Origin: Hydrogenobacter sp.
GTDB taxonomy: Bacteria; Aquificota; Aquificia; Aquificales; Aquificaceae
Assembly (NCBI GenBank): GCA_028276405.1
Contig: JAPYWJ010000002.1
Span: forward strand, 27,313 to 91,312
Length of the DNA: 64,000 nucleotides
Reading direction: 5' to 3'
Within the stretch, counting starts at the first letter, position 1, and every line of letters starts with the position of its first letter. The notes beneath the pieces were generated by a model. That model was not told the origin of the DNA. It was given only the letters and a program-made list of their open reading frames with translations, and did no database searches. The position numbers and the translations under genes are program-made. Shown one piece after another: positions 33,343 through 41,962 of this stretch.

Positions 33343-34097
33343 TGTAGATAAACCTCCATATTGTCAAAAGCTGATACTGTGTTTATACCTGTTAACGAGG
33401 TTATGTAGTCTGCCACCTCCTGAGGGTTATGGTTTTTTAGGAATTCATAGCCAAAGTGTGTAAGGATAGCTTTTTGAGGATTTAAGCCTTTTATAAGTTT
33501 AATAGCATCTTCTACAGAAAGGTGTTCTATGTTTTCCCTTTTGTTGTAAAGTGTGGTGTTTATAATCATGACCTGTACATTCTTTGGGTATAAGCTCAGC
33601 ATCCTGTCCTCAAACATGGCGCATGATACATAAAGCACTTTATCGTTTAGGAAGAGAGCGTAAGTTTCTGCGTTGTGATGCCTATGCTTCATAACCGCTT
33701 TTACTTTTATGCCCATATACTCAAAGGTTTTGCCTTCTTCAAAAAAGGCTTCAAAAGCAAGTTTCTTCCTCAAATAAGGTAAAACTACTCTGTCTTCTCC
33801 TTCAAAGGCAGATTTCGGTGCAAATAGAGCTATATGAATTCTTTTTCCACCATCTGTTGATGCTTCTATGAGGGAATTCACATCAGCAGAATGGTCTAAG
33901 TGTATATGAGAAAGCACTAGAAGGTCCAAACCTCTTGGGTCAAATCCTCTTTCGTGAAGGTAAACAAAGGCACCGGGTCCGGGGTCTACATGCACCCACC
34001 TTCCTGACAGATGCATTAGTATACCACCAGACCTTCTTATCTTTCTAAAAGTGCTTAATCTACCTCCTGCGGTTCCTAAGAAAAGTATTTTATCCAA
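33339..34097 (-). CDS. MBL-fold hydrolase (RNase Z/phosphodiesterase-like)
   Basis: The 252-residue cytoplasmic protein has LGTAGGRLSTFRKIRRSGG at its N-terminus and the metal motif LSHIHLDHSADV. Later metal His residues lie in VKAVMKHRHHNAETYALFL and ILTHFGYEFL. This is the pattern of the RNase Z/PhnP-like branch of the metallo-beta-lactamase superfamily, which cleaves phosphodiesters. No exosite for tRNA is evident, so true RNase Z activity is doubtful. It overlaps the second ferredoxin gene by 8 bases. Confidence 0.82.
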   Translation of the reverse strand: MDKILFLGTAGGRLSTFRKIRRSGGILMHLSGRWVHVDPGPGAFVYLHERGFDPRGLDLLVLSHIHLDHSADVNSLIEASTDGGKRIHIALFAPKSAFEGEDRVVLPYLRKKLAFEAFFEEGKTFEYMGIKVKAVMKHRHHNAETYALFLNDKVLYVSCAMFEDRMLSLYPKNVQVMIINTTLYNKRENIEHLSVEDAIKLIKGLNPQKAILTHFGYEFLKNHNPQEVADYITSLTGINTVSAFDNMEVYLH

Positions 34098-34290
34098 CTT
34101 CTTCTAACTGTATGGAGTTACTTGGACAGCTCTCTACCACCTCCAGTAAGGAAGGTTTCAAGGAATCATCCATCTTAACCCTGAGCCAAACTATGGGTAT
34201 GCCATCACCTCTATCAGCAAATACCTGTGGTAGCGTATCGTAGCACAACCTACAGGCTGTGCATGTATCTATATCAACAAGGATCCTCAT
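34090..34290 (-). CDS. fdx2: [4Fe-4S] ferredoxin 2
   Basis: I place the start at ATG 34288-34290, overlapping the stop of ferredoxin 1 (ATGA), giving 66 residues. Ligands are Cys10, Cys13, Cys16 and Cys55 (CTACRLC and ESCPSNSI), for a single [4Fe-4S] cluster of the monocluster type. Tandem fdx1/fdx2 genes of this kind are known in Hydrogenobacter thermophilus, where the ferredoxins supply electrons to the 2-oxoglutarate and pyruvate synthases of the reductive TCA cycle. It differs from ferredoxin 1 by a shorter loop after the first ligands. Confidence 0.92.
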   Translation of the reverse strand: MRILVDIDTCTACRLCYDTLPQVFADRGDGIPIVWLRVKMDDSLKPSLLEVVESCPSNSIQLEEVG

Positions 34291-34505
34291 GTTTCCTCTG
34301 TTATGATGGAACCGCTGGGACACTCGTCGGTGACTTCTTTAACTTCCTGCTCCAATTCCGCAGGGACCATCATCCAACCATCAGGTCCAGGGCTTACCAC
34401 TTCTGCTATGCCATCACCCCTGTTTTTATAAACCTCGGGAACTCTATCGTAGCATAGCTCGCAAGAGGTACAAGTATCTGGGTCAACCTTTGTTTTAAGT
34501 GCCAT
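34287..34505 (-). CDS. fdx1: [4Fe-4S] ferredoxin 1
   Basis: I place the start at ATG 34503-34505 with GGAGG 8 bases upstream, giving 72 residues. Ligands are Cys12, Cys15, Cys18 (CTSCELC) and Cys62 (ECPSGSI), one [4Fe-4S] cluster. The protein is related to its downstream neighbour (C-x2-C-x2-C, RGDGI, ECPS/ESCPS), so the two arose by duplication. It lies 75 bases downstream of sucD. Succinyl-CoA made by SucCD is the substrate that ferredoxin-dependent 2-oxoglutarate synthase carboxylates. Confidence 0.94.
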   Translation of the reverse strand: MALKTKVDPDTCTSCELCYDRVPEVYKNRGDGIAEVVSPGPDGWMMVPAELEQEVKEVTDECPSGSIITEET

Positions 34506-34579
34506 ACTACTTACCTCCTTCAACAAAGTTTTAGGTTATTAAAATATAACACATATTCAAGGCATCAATATATACTAAA

Positions 34580-35458
34580 TCATGTGCGCAAAAACTCGTA
34601 TACCATCTTACCTATGAAGGCAGGGTTCTCTATAACATGTACTCCTGCACCTTTTAGTGCATCCATTTTAGCCTGAGCTGTTCCTTTGCCACCGCTTATG
34701 ATGGCTCCTGCGTGTCCCATCCTCCTGCCGGGTGGTGCGGTAATACCTGCTATGTAGGCAAATACTGGTTTTCTCACATGGCTTTTTATATACTCAGCTG
34801 CTTCTTCTTCAGCGGTTCCCCCGATTTCCCCTATCATAAGTATGGCTTCTGTTTCTGGATCCTGGTTAAACATGGCTATAACATCCTTGTGAGAGAGCCC
34901 GTGCACCGGGTCTCCACCTATTCCTACAGCGGTTGATTGTCCAAGCCCATAGCGTGTGAGCTGATAAGAAGCTTCGTAAGTCAAAGTTCCGCTTCTTGAT
35001 ACTATACCTATGCTACCTCTTTTGAATATGTGGCCAGGCATTATGCCTACTTTGGCTTCGCCGGGAGTTATAACCCCGGGGCAGTTAGGTCCTATAAGCT
35101 TAGCCTTAGGATAGTTTTTCTTCATGTAGTCCTTTACTTGCATCATATCTTTTACAGGTATACCTTCTGTTATACAAACTATCAGTTCTATGCCTGCATC
35201 TAAGGCTTCTACTAGGGCATCTGCTGCAAAGGCAGGCGGGACAAAGATCAAAGAGCAGTTAGCAGAAGTTTCTTGAAGTGCTTCTTCTACAGTGTTAAAG
35301 ACTGGTATGCCTTCTACCTTCTGACCTCCTTTACCCGGTGTGACACCGGCAACCACTTTTGTACCGTAGGCTTTACATTGGAGAGCGTGAAAAGAGCCTT
35401 CCTTTCCAGTTATACCCTGAACTACCACTTTTGTATCTTTGTTTACCAATATAGACAT
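34580..35458 (-). CDS. sucD: Succinate--CoA ligase alpha subunit
   Basis: The 292-residue protein has the CoA-binding Rossmann domain ([34 protein letters not shown]). The ligase domain follows with [34 protein letters not shown] and the phosphohistidine loop [18 protein letters not shown]. The size matches SucD (about 290) rather than the larger citryl-CoA synthetase small subunit CcsB (about 340). In the reductive TCA cycle it forms succinyl-CoA from succinate. GGAGG precedes the ATG, and sucC is 21 bases upstream. Confidence 0.96.
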   Translation of the reverse strand: MSILVNKDTKVVVQGITGKEGSFHALQCKAYGTKVVAGVTPGKGGQKVEGIPVFNTVEEALQETSANCSLIFVPPAFAADALVEALDAGIELIVCITEGIPVKDMMQVKDYMKKNYPKAKLIGPNCPGVITPGEAKVGIMPGHIFKRGSIGIVSRSGTLTYEASYQLTRYGLGQSTAVGIGGDPVHGLSHKDVIAMFNQDPETEAILMIGEIGGTAEEEAAEYIKSHVRKPVFAYIAGITAPPGRRMGHAGAIISGGKGTAQAKMDALKGAGVHVIENPAFIGKMVYEFLRT

Positions 35459-35479
35459 GTTATACCTCCAATCCTTAAT

Positions 35480-36634
35480 TTAACCCCTGCTTGCCAGTTC
35501 TACAGCTTTCTTAGCGCCGTCCCACATATCTTCAGCGTTAATGAAGTTAAGACCTGACTCAGCTAAGAGTTTTCTACCTTCTTCCACATTTGTACCTTCC
35601 ATTCGGACAACTACCGGTACTTCTATCTGCACCATCTTTGCTGCCTCTATAAGCCCCTGAGCAAGCCTGTCGCACCTTAGTATGCCACCGAATATGTTTA
35701 TAAACACAGCTTTTACATTCTGGTCCGCCATGAGTATCCTAAAAGCGTTGGCTATCTGCTCCACATTAGCTCCACCTCCCACATCAAGGAAGTTAGCGGG
35801 CTCTCCACCGGCGAGCTTTATTATGTCCATAGTAGTCATAGCAAGACCTGCACCGTTAACCATACATCCTATGTTGCCGTCAAGCTTTATATAGTTAAGA
35901 CTGTAGCGTTTGGCTTCTACCTCTAAAGGGTCAAGCTGGGTAAGGTCTTCTAACTGTTCCAAGTCTTTGTGTCTTATTAGAGCGTTGTCATCTATCTCCA
36001 CCTTTGCATCAAGCAGAATAAGGTTTCCTTCTTTTGTAAGCACTAAGGGATTTACCTCCACAAGACTTGCGTCTAAGTCCATGTAAGCTCTATATAAGGC
36101 TAAAGCTATCTTGACAAATTCATTTACAGGGAGTCCCAGCTTGAAAGCCACTTTTCTTGCCTGAGAAGGCATAAGCCCTAAAGCTGGGTCTATGTGTAGC
36201 ATGTGTATTGCTTCTGGTTTTTCCTTTGCTACCTCCTCTATTTCCATACCGCCCTCTGCAGAAGTCATAAGGACTGGTTTTGACAGCCCTCTGTCAAGGG
36301 TTATAGAAAGATAGTATTCTTTTTGTATGTTGGTTGCTTTCTCTATCCAGACCCTGCTTACTAACTTCCCCTCTTGACACTGGAAAGTCTTTAATACCTT
36401 TCCCAACATGCCTTCTACCGCTTGCTTTAGCTCTTCCTGGTTTCTTACAAGCTTTACACCTCCTGCTTTACCCCTTCCCCCGCAATGTACCTGCGCTTTT
36501 ACTACCAAAGGATATTCTCCAAGCTCTTCTGCGCCCTGCAAAGCTTCTTCTACCGAAAAAGCTACCCTTCCTTCTGGAACAGGAAGCCCATACCTTTTCA
36601 AGAGCTCCTTTGCTTGATGTTCGTGCAGTTTCAT
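35480..36634 (-). CDS. sucC: Succinate--CoA ligase beta subunit
   Basis: I use the ATG 36632-36634 ([12 protein letters not shown]) with GGAGG 7 bases upstream, giving 384 residues. The ATP-grasp domain ([21 protein letters not shown]) and the C-terminal ligase domain ([32 protein letters not shown]) are complete. The GRGKAGGVK segment is the nucleotide-binding motif. The size again fits SucC and not CcsA. It is first in the sucC-sucD-fdx1-fdx2-MBL-VTT run. Confidence 0.96.
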   Translation of the reverse strand: MKLHEHQAKELLKRYGLPVPEGRVAFSVEEALQGAEELGEYPLVVKAQVHCGGRGKAGGVKLVRNQEELKQAVEGMLGKVLKTFQCQEGKLVSRVWIEKATNIQKEYYLSITLDRGLSKPVLMTSAEGGMEIEEVAKEKPEAIHMLHIDPALGLMPSQARKVAFKLGLPVNEFVKIALALYRAYMDLDASLVEVNPLVLTKEGNLILLDAKVEIDDNALIRHKDLEQLEDLTQLDPLEVEAKRYSLNYIKLDGNIGCMVNGAGLAMTTMDIIKLAGGEPANFLDVGGGANVEQIANAFRILMADQNVKAVFINIFGGILRCDRLAQGLIEAAKMVQIEVPVVVRMEGTNVEEGRKLLAESGLNFINAEDMWDGAKKAVELASRG

Positions 36635-36664
36635 CCACAAACCTCCGTAAAGTTTAAGAAAAAA

Positions 36665-37921
36665 TTATACAGAAAACAGAGAATATACCAATTCTTTAAA
36701 CCTCTCTCCCCTCTCCACATAGTCCCTGAACATATCAAAAGATGCACACGCAGGGGAAAAGAGGATAACATCACCACTCTGAGAGTAAGCCTTTGCCAGT
36801 TTTACCGCAGCTTCTAAGGTATCTGCTTTCTCAAGCTTAACCACCCCTTTCCAAGCTTGGAATATTCTATCTTTGGCTTCACCTATAAGCACAGCCATCT
36901 TTACCTTTTGGGCAATAAGATGGTAAAGGCTTTCAAAGTCTCCTCCTTTATCTTTTCCGCCCGCTATAAGTATAACTCTTTTGTCTGGCATGCTTTTTAA
37001 TGCAGACCTCAAAGCGTTTACAGTTGTAGCCTTTGAGTCGTTAAAAACCTTAACACCCTTCCACTCTCCCAAAAACTCAAGCCTGAAAGGTAATCCAGAA
37101 AACTCGTAAAGAACTTTTTTTATGGTATCAGTAGGCACACCCATAAGCCTGCACATGATGGCACTTGCAAGAGCGTTCATATAGTTGTGATGTCCAAAGA
37201 CTTTTAGCCCATCTACTTTAAAAAGCTCTTCACCCATAAAGTAAGCTTTACCGTCTTTGATAAAACCTTCCGCACCCTCTGAACCAAAAAGGTACTTCCT
37301 TGCCTCTGTGGGTGTGTTTACCACCTGTTTCTGTTCCGAATAAAGCACTATGAAGTCATCCTTTTGCTGATTTCTGAAGATGTTGTACTTACTCTGAAGG
37401 TAGTCCTCAAGGTCCTTATGCCAGTCTAAGTGATCCACAGAAAAGTTTAAGAAGGCTCCACCGTGTGGCCTAAAAGTTTTTAGAGTTTTACCCTGAAAAG
37501 AAGACACTTCAAGCACGGCAAAACACGATGGGTCCTTTAAGACTATTTGAGAAAAAGGCGTGCCTATATTACCTCCTTCACATACATTTCCCAAGTGTTC
37601 TTTGAGTATAAGGTATGTCATCCTCGTGGTGGTTGATTTTCCATCAGTTCCCGTGATGGCAACAGCCTTTCCTTTGAAGAATCTGTAAGCTAGTTCAAGC
37701 TCACCTATAACTTCTATATCCCTTTTCTGGGCTGATAACCAAAGGGGGTGGTGTGGAGGTATGCCAGGTGATAGCACTAGGGTATCTACCAGACCAAGAT
37801 ACTGCCTGAAGTCTTCACCGTTTTTATCGTCACCTGCGTAAACCTCATAGTTTTTAGCTTTGAGAAGCTCTACAGCAGACCTACCGCTTACACCAAGTCC
37901 CCATACGAGCACGCGTTTCAT
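36665..37921 (-). CDS. murD: UDP-N-acetylmuramoylalanine--D-glutamate ligase
   Basis: The 418-residue protein has the Mur ligase order. An N-terminal UDP-binding Rossmann-like domain (VLVWGLGVSGRSAVELL) is followed by the P-loop GTDGKSTTTR (91-100), FLNFSVDHLDWH, and FRLEFLGEWKGVKVFNDSKATTVNAL. The C-terminal domain has FSPACASFDMFRDYVERGERF, the MurD end signature. The P-loop has Asp where Asn is more common. It adds D-Glu to UDP-MurNAc-L-Ala. There is no Shine-Dalgarno sequence; TATACA ends 7 bases before the ATG. Confidence 0.96.
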   Translation of the reverse strand: MKRVLVWGLGVSGRSAVELLKAKNYEVYAGDDKNGEDFRQYLGLVDTLVLSPGIPPHHPLWLSAQKRDIEVIGELELAYRFFKGKAVAITGTDGKSTTTRMTYLILKEHLGNVCEGGNIGTPFSQIVLKDPSCFAVLEVSSFQGKTLKTFRPHGGAFLNFSVDHLDWHKDLEDYLQSKYNIFRNQQKDDFIVLYSEQKQVVNTPTEARKYLFGSEGAEGFIKDGKAYFMGEELFKVDGLKVFGHHNYMNALASAIMCRLMGVPTDTIKKVLYEFSGLPFRLEFLGEWKGVKVFNDSKATTVNALRSALKSMPDKRVILIAGGKDKGGDFESLYHLIAQKVKMAVLIGEAKDRIFQAWKGVVKLEKADTLEAAVKLAKAYSQSGDVILFSPACASFDMFRDYVERGERFKELVYSLFSV

Positions 37922-37944
37922 AAGTTTGTGTATACTATATTACC
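37922..37944. promoter_or_regulatory. Overlapping divergent -10 elements murD / thrS
   Basis: The minus-strand -10 TATACA occupies 29-34 and the plus-strand -10 TATACT occupies 31-36 of the 37900s (37929-37934 and 37931-37936), sharing four bases. They end 7 and 8 bases before the murD and thrS starts. RNA polymerase cannot use both at once. Confidence 0.45.
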
Positions 37945-39858
37945 ATGATAAGCGTAGAAGTAGAAGGTAAAGTCTTTCAGGTTAAAGAAGGAACCACATT
38001 GAGTGATATATACAAGATGGCGCAGATAGAAGGTGCCATAGGTGGTAAAGTAAACGGTAAGATATACGACCTTCAGACACCCATAAGAACCTCAGCCAAA
38101 GTAATTCCCATTTATAAAGGTGATCCAGAAAGCTTAGAGATCCTCAGGCATTCCTTAGCTCACATTATGGCTCAGGCTCTTAAGGAAATTTACGGAAAAG
38201 ATAAGGTCCATTTGGGTGTTGGACCTACTACAGAGGAAGGGTTCTATTACGATGTGGAGATAGAGGGTGTAAGACTCAGTGAAGATGACCTTCCAAAGAT
38301 AGAAGAGAAGATGAAGGAGATAATACAAAAAAATTATCCCATACTTAGAAGGGAAATAGACAGGGAAGAAGCCAAAAAGCTCTTTGAAAAGCTCAAAGAA
38401 AAGTACAAATTAGAAATAATCCAGCGTATAAGCCCAGATGATGTTATATCTGTATATGAGCAGGACGATTTTGTAGACCTTTGCAGAGGTCCCCACATAC
38501 CTTCTACGGGTGTGGCAGGTGCTTTTAAGCTAACCCATATAAGCGGTGCTTATTGGATGGGGAATGCCCAAAACCCCATGCTACAGAGGATATACGGTAT
38601 AGCCTTTTGGGATCACAGAGAGTTAGAACAGCACTTGAAGTTTTACGAAGAGGCAAAGAAAAGAGATCACAGAAAGCTCGGCAGAGAACTTGAAATATTT
38701 CTAATAGATGAGACAGTAGGTCCGGGTCTTGTCCTATGGCTCCCAAAAGGGGGTACTTACAGGAAAGCACTTGAGGATTATTGGAAAGAAGAGCACGAAA
38801 AAAGAGGCTATCAGTTTGTATACACACCCCACATAGGAAACGCAAAACTTTGGGAGATAAGTGGCCACATTGATTATTACAAACCAAACATGTTCCCACC
38901 CATGCAGGTGGAACATGAAGAGTACTTTGTCAAACCCATGAACTGTCCCTTCCACATAGCCATTTACAAAAGCAAGGTTAGAAGTTATAAAGAACTACCC
39001 ATTAAGCTTGCGGAACTTGGTACCGTTTACAGGTACGAAATGTCTGGAGTTTTGCACGGACTTATGAGGGTAAGGGGTTTTACACAGGACGACGCTCACA
39101 TAATATGCACACCAGAGCAAGTAGAAGATGTAATACACGAAACCCTTGAGTTTGCAGTTTGTATGTTAAGAGACTTTGGTTTTAGAGAATTTAAAGTTTA
39201 CATATCCACAAAGCCTGTTGATGCCATAGGCTCACAGGAACAGTGGGAGCTTGCAGAAAACTCCCTCAAAAAAGCGGTTACATCTATGAACCTTGATTAC
39301 GAGATAGATGAAGGAGGAGGAGCCTTTTATGGTCCTAAGATAGATGTTAAGATAAGAGACGCCATAGGGAGACTATGGCAGTGTTCCACTATACAGTTTG
39401 ACTTTAACCTTCCTGAGCGCTTTGACATGACTTATGTAGGTTCAGATAACAAAAGACATAGACCCTACATGATACATAGAGCACTTCTTGGATCTATAGA
39501 GAGGTTCACAGGTGTGCTTTTGGAACACTATGCGGGTGCGCTTCCCGTATGGCTCTCCCCAGTGCAAGTTAGGATCATACCCATATCTGAAACACACTTA
39601 CCTTATTCAAAGGAGCTTCAGGTAAAACTAAGGTCAGAAGGTTTGAGAGTGGATATAGATGACAGACAGGAACGGCTAAATGCCAAAATAAGGGATGCAG
39701 AACTTCAAAAAATACCCTACACAGTTGTCATAGGAGACAAAGAGGTTCAGGAAGGCAAGCTTTCAGTGAGGAGTAAAAAGGAAGGAAACTTAGGTAGTAT
39801 GAGTCTTGAAGACTTTATACAACACTTAAAAGAAAGGATAAGGAATAAAGCACCTTAA
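37945..39858 (+). CDS. thrS: Threonine--tRNA ligase
   Basis: The 637-residue protein has the complete ThrRS order. The TGS domain (1-60) comes first, then the SAD editing domain with HSLAHIMAQAL and CRGPHIPSTG. The class II core follows with zinc-binding PMNCPFHIAIYKS, motif 2 YRYEMSGVLHGLMRVRGFTQDDAHI and motif 3 HRALLGSIERFTG. The anticodon domain starts near 540 (VRIIPISETH). No Shine-Dalgarno sequence precedes the ATG, and no T-box-like leader is possible in the 23-base gap to murD. PlsC follows after 4 bases. Confidence 0.97.
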   Translation: MISVEVEGKVFQVKEGTTLSDIYKMAQIEGAIGGKVNGKIYDLQTPIRTSAKVIPIYKGDPESLEILRHSLAHIMAQALKEIYGKDKVHLGVGPTTEEGFYYDVEIEGVRLSEDDLPKIEEKMKEIIQKNYPILRREIDREEAKKLFEKLKEKYKLEIIQRISPDDVISVYEQDDFVDLCRGPHIPSTGVAGAFKLTHISGAYWMGNAQNPMLQRIYGIAFWDHRELEQHLKFYEEAKKRDHRKLGRELEIFLIDETVGPGLVLWLPKGGTYRKALEDYWKEEHEKRGYQFVYTPHIGNAKLWEISGHIDYYKPNMFPPMQVEHEEYFVKPMNCPFHIAIYKSKVRSYKELPIKLAELGTVYRYEMSGVLHGLMRVRGFTQDDAHIICTPEQVEDVIHETLEFAVCMLRDFGFREFKVYISTKPVDAIGSQEQWELAENSLKKAVTSMNLDYEIDEGGGAFYGPKIDVKIRDAIGRLWQCSTIQFDFNLPERFDMTYVGSDNKRHRPYMIHRALLGSIERFTGVLLEHYAGALPVWLSPVQVRIIPISETHLPYSKELQVKLRSEGLRVDIDDRQERLNAKIRDAELQKIPYTVVIGDKEVQEGKLSVRSKKEGNLGSMSLEDFIQHLKERIRNKAP

Positions 39859-39862
39859 TAGT

Positions 39863-40519
39863 ATGCGAAATGATTGTTATTTAAGCAGATTCTCAAAGTT
39901 TTTTATAGCACCTTTTTGCCCTGTGATAAAACCAATATTCAGAAGTCTTTTTAAGATTAAGGTTTACGGTTTGGAGCACATTCCAGAGGGAAGTTACTTG
40001 GTAGCACCTAACCACAGGAGCTATCTTGACCCACCCGTGCTTAACGCAGTCTTTCCCAAACACCTGACTTTCATAGCCAAAGAAGAGTTATTCCACACAC
40101 CCCTCTTAGGAATTCTTTTACCACACATGTCCGCCCTGCCCATAAAGAGGGGAGCAGGAGATGTGCAGACACTCAAGCTTGCCCTTGAACTTCTGCATGC
40201 AGGATGTAGGTTATGTGTATTCCCAGAAGGCACAAGAGCAAAACCTGGTGAGTTTTTAAAACCCAAGTTGGGTATAGGGTTGCTGGCAGTTAAAAGCAAG
40301 AAGCCAGTCCTACCCGTTTACATAGATGGCACAGACAAGGTCCTACCAAGGGGTAAAAAGATACCTTCCATAGGATACCCCATAAGGGTATTTATAGGAA
40401 AACCCAAAAGGTACGACTTTTTGGAAGATAACCCAAAAGGCTACAAAGTAGCGTCAAACATGATAATGGAGGAAATAAAAAAGCTATCTAAACAAGGTAC
40501 AGAACCACTGCAGTCATAA
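39863..40519 (+). CDS. plsC: 1-acyl-sn-glycerol-3-phosphate acyltransferase (PlsC)
   Basis: The 218-residue protein has the acyltransferase motifs. Motif I is NHRSYLDPP (catalytic HxxxxD with His-Asp), motif II is KRGAGDVQTLKLAL, motif III is FPEGTRAKPGEFLKPK, and motif IV is VLPVYIDGT. It transfers an acyl chain to lysophosphatidate in membrane lipid synthesis. A weak hydrophobic stretch near the N-terminus probably binds the membrane. The 3' end overlaps the convergent nuoH gene by 32 bases. Confidence 0.93.
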   Translation: MRNDCYLSRFSKFFIAPFCPVIKPIFRSLFKIKVYGLEHIPEGSYLVAPNHRSYLDPPVLNAVFPKHLTFIAKEELFHTPLLGILLPHMSALPIKRGAGDVQTLKLALELLHAGCRLCVFPEGTRAKPGEFLKPKLGIGLLAVKSKKPVLPVYIDGTDKVLPRGKKIPSIGYPIRVFIGKPKRYDFLEDNPKGYKVASNMIMEEIKKLSKQGTEPLQS

Positions 40520-41498
40520 CCACATTAAGAAGTGCTATGGGTAGTAATATTTTCCAAGCTATTTCTGTTATGTCCTTTGCCTGAAACCTCGGTAGCGTCC
40601 AGTGTAGCCAAAGTACAAAGAAAACTAAAGAAAACATCTTCAACACAAACCACACATAGGGAGAAAAAGGACCCAGGATGTTAGGACCTGACCAACCACC
40701 CAAAAAGAGCACTACCGCAAGGGCTGACAGAGCCATCACATTAAGATACCATTCTGCTAAGGGAAACACGCCAAAACGCATACCTCCGTATTCCACATTG
40801 TAGCCGGTTACTAACTCCGCTTCCGCTTCCTGTATGTCAAAAGGCACACGCCCAGACTCTGCGAGCATACAAAAGAGAAAGAGCACAAAGGCAACAGGCT
40901 GGTAAACTATATACCAAATACCACTCTTTATCTGAGCTTCCACTATACCTACAGTACTCATAGTTCCTGCAAGAAGCACCACTCCAAGGACTGAAAAGCC
41001 CAGTATCACCTCGTAAGCTATCATGACGGCACTCTTTCTTAAAGAACCTATAAAGGCGTATTTAGAGTTGGAAGCCCACCCTGAGAAAATGGTGCCGTAT
41101 ACCGCAAGAGATCCCATAGCAAACAGGAAGATGAGCGCTATGTTCACATCAGACACTATAGGCTTTATCTCATAACCAAAGATACTAAGTCTTGGACCAA
41201 AGGGTATTACAGAAAATAGCAAGAGAGAAGGTGCAAGGGATAAAACTATGGCAAGGTAATAAACGGGTTTGTCCGCGTTTCTTGGGATAATGGATTCTTT
41301 GGTAAGCAGTTTTATACCGTCGGCTAAAGGCTGTAAAAGACCAAAGGGACCAACGAGTTTTGGTCCCATACGAGCTTGGATGTGCCCTGCAAGCTTTCTT
41401 TCAAACCATGTAAGGTATGCCCCCAAACCTAAGAAGATACCCAGAATAAGGAGGACTTTTATAAATGTTATTACAAGACTTATCCACAGCTCTACCAT
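40488..41498 (-). CDS. nuoH: NADH-quinone oxidoreductase subunit H
   Basis: The 336-residue protein has eight helices and the NuoH signatures. GAYLTWFERKLAGHIQARMGPKLVGPFGLLQPLADGIKLLTKE is at the N-terminus, and RVPFDIQEAEAELVTGYNVEYGGMRFG holds the acidic quinone-chamber residues. WLRWTLPRFQ-like residues near the end are read here as LHWTLPRFQAKDI. It forms the quinone chamber and part of the proton path of complex I. No other nuo gene is adjacent, so this copy is separated from the main operon or belongs to a split complex. AAGGAG precedes the ATG. Confidence 0.96.
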   Translation of the reverse strand: MVELWISLVITFIKVLLILGIFLGLGAYLTWFERKLAGHIQARMGPKLVGPFGLLQPLADGIKLLTKESIIPRNADKPVYYLAIVLSLAPSLLLFSVIPFGPRLSIFGYEIKPIVSDVNIALIFLFAMGSLAVYGTIFSGWASNSKYAFIGSLRKSAVMIAYEVILGFSVLGVVLLAGTMSTVGIVEAQIKSGIWYIVYQPVAFVLFLFCMLAESGRVPFDIQEAEAELVTGYNVEYGGMRFGVFPLAEWYLNVMALSALAVVLFLGGWSGPNILGPFSPYVWFVLKMFSLVFFVLWLHWTLPRFQAKDITEIAWKILLPIALLNVVMTAVVLYLV

Positions 41499-41519
41499 CC
41501 TACACTCCTTTTACTAAAC

Positions 41520-41548
41520 ATTATACACGCACTTTAGAATGATGTAAA
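41520..41548 (-). promoter_or_regulatory. Promoter of nuoH
   Basis: TTTACA (41543-41548) and TATAAT (41520-41525) on the minus strand are separated by 17 bases. The predicted start is near 41513, giving a 15-base leader with AAGGAG 6 bases before the ATG. This is the best-formed sigma-70 type promoter I see in the window. Confidence 0.65.
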
Positions 41549-41552
41549 TCAC
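41539..41552. promoter_or_regulatory. Crp/Fnr-type palindrome between nuoH and iscA
   Basis: ATGAT-GTAA-ATCAC contains TGAT-N4-ATCA (41540-41551), the same core as the site upstream of fumB. It overlaps the nuoH -35 element. It lies 41.5 bases before a possible iscA start at 41587 if CATATT (41575-41580) is the -10. Confidence 0.4.
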
Positions 41553-41613
41553 ATTGCCAATCTTTTATAGCCTGCATATTTTAAAAATCAACAAAATTTT
41601 AGGAGGTAGTAAG

Positions 41614-41958
41614 ATGCAACAGAGCGCTGTAAACTTTTTTGTTACAGAAAAGGCGTCTCAAGAGGTACTAAGAATAGCTCAGGAAAATAACATCACCGAA
41701 CCTATTCTTAGGATAAGAGTGGTACCAGGCGGATGCTCAGGCTTTCAATACGCAATGGGTTTTGACGACACTGTAGAGGAAGGTGACCATGTGTTTGAGT
41801 ATGGTGGTCTCAAAGTAGTCATAGACCAGTTTTCCATGCCTTATGTGAATAACGCAGAGTTGGATTATGTGGTGGACTTTATGGGTGGTGGCTTTACCAT
41901 TAAGAACCCAAATGTGACAGGTTCCTGCGGTTGCGGAAGCTCCTTCTCCTGTGGATGA
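41614..41958 (+). CDS. A-type iron-sulfur carrier (IscA/ErpA/HesB family)
   Basis: I use the ATG at 41614 with AGGAGG 7 bases upstream; longer starts have no such site. The 114-residue protein has the three conserved cluster cysteines Cys41 (GGCSGFQYAMGFDD), Cys105 and Cys107 (GSCGCGSSFSC), plus an extra Cys113. The family delivers Fe-S clusters to target proteins; this genome context is rich in Fe-S enzymes. IscA, ErpA and SufA cannot be told apart by eye, so I give no symbol. A terminator follows directly. Confidence 0.93.
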   Translation: MQQSAVNFFVTEKASQEVLRIAQENNITEPILRIRVVPGGCSGFQYAMGFDDTVEEGDHVFEYGGLKVVIDQFSMPYVNNAELDYVVDFMGGGFTIKNPNVTGSCGCGSSFSCG

Positions 41959-41962
41959 ACTC

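Noticed and set aside
34580..36634. Citryl-CoA synthetase (CcsA/CcsB) instead of SucC/SucD
   Set aside because: The two proteins (384 and 292 residues) match SucCD lengths; the citryl-CoA enzyme subunits known from Hydrogenobacter are clearly longer.
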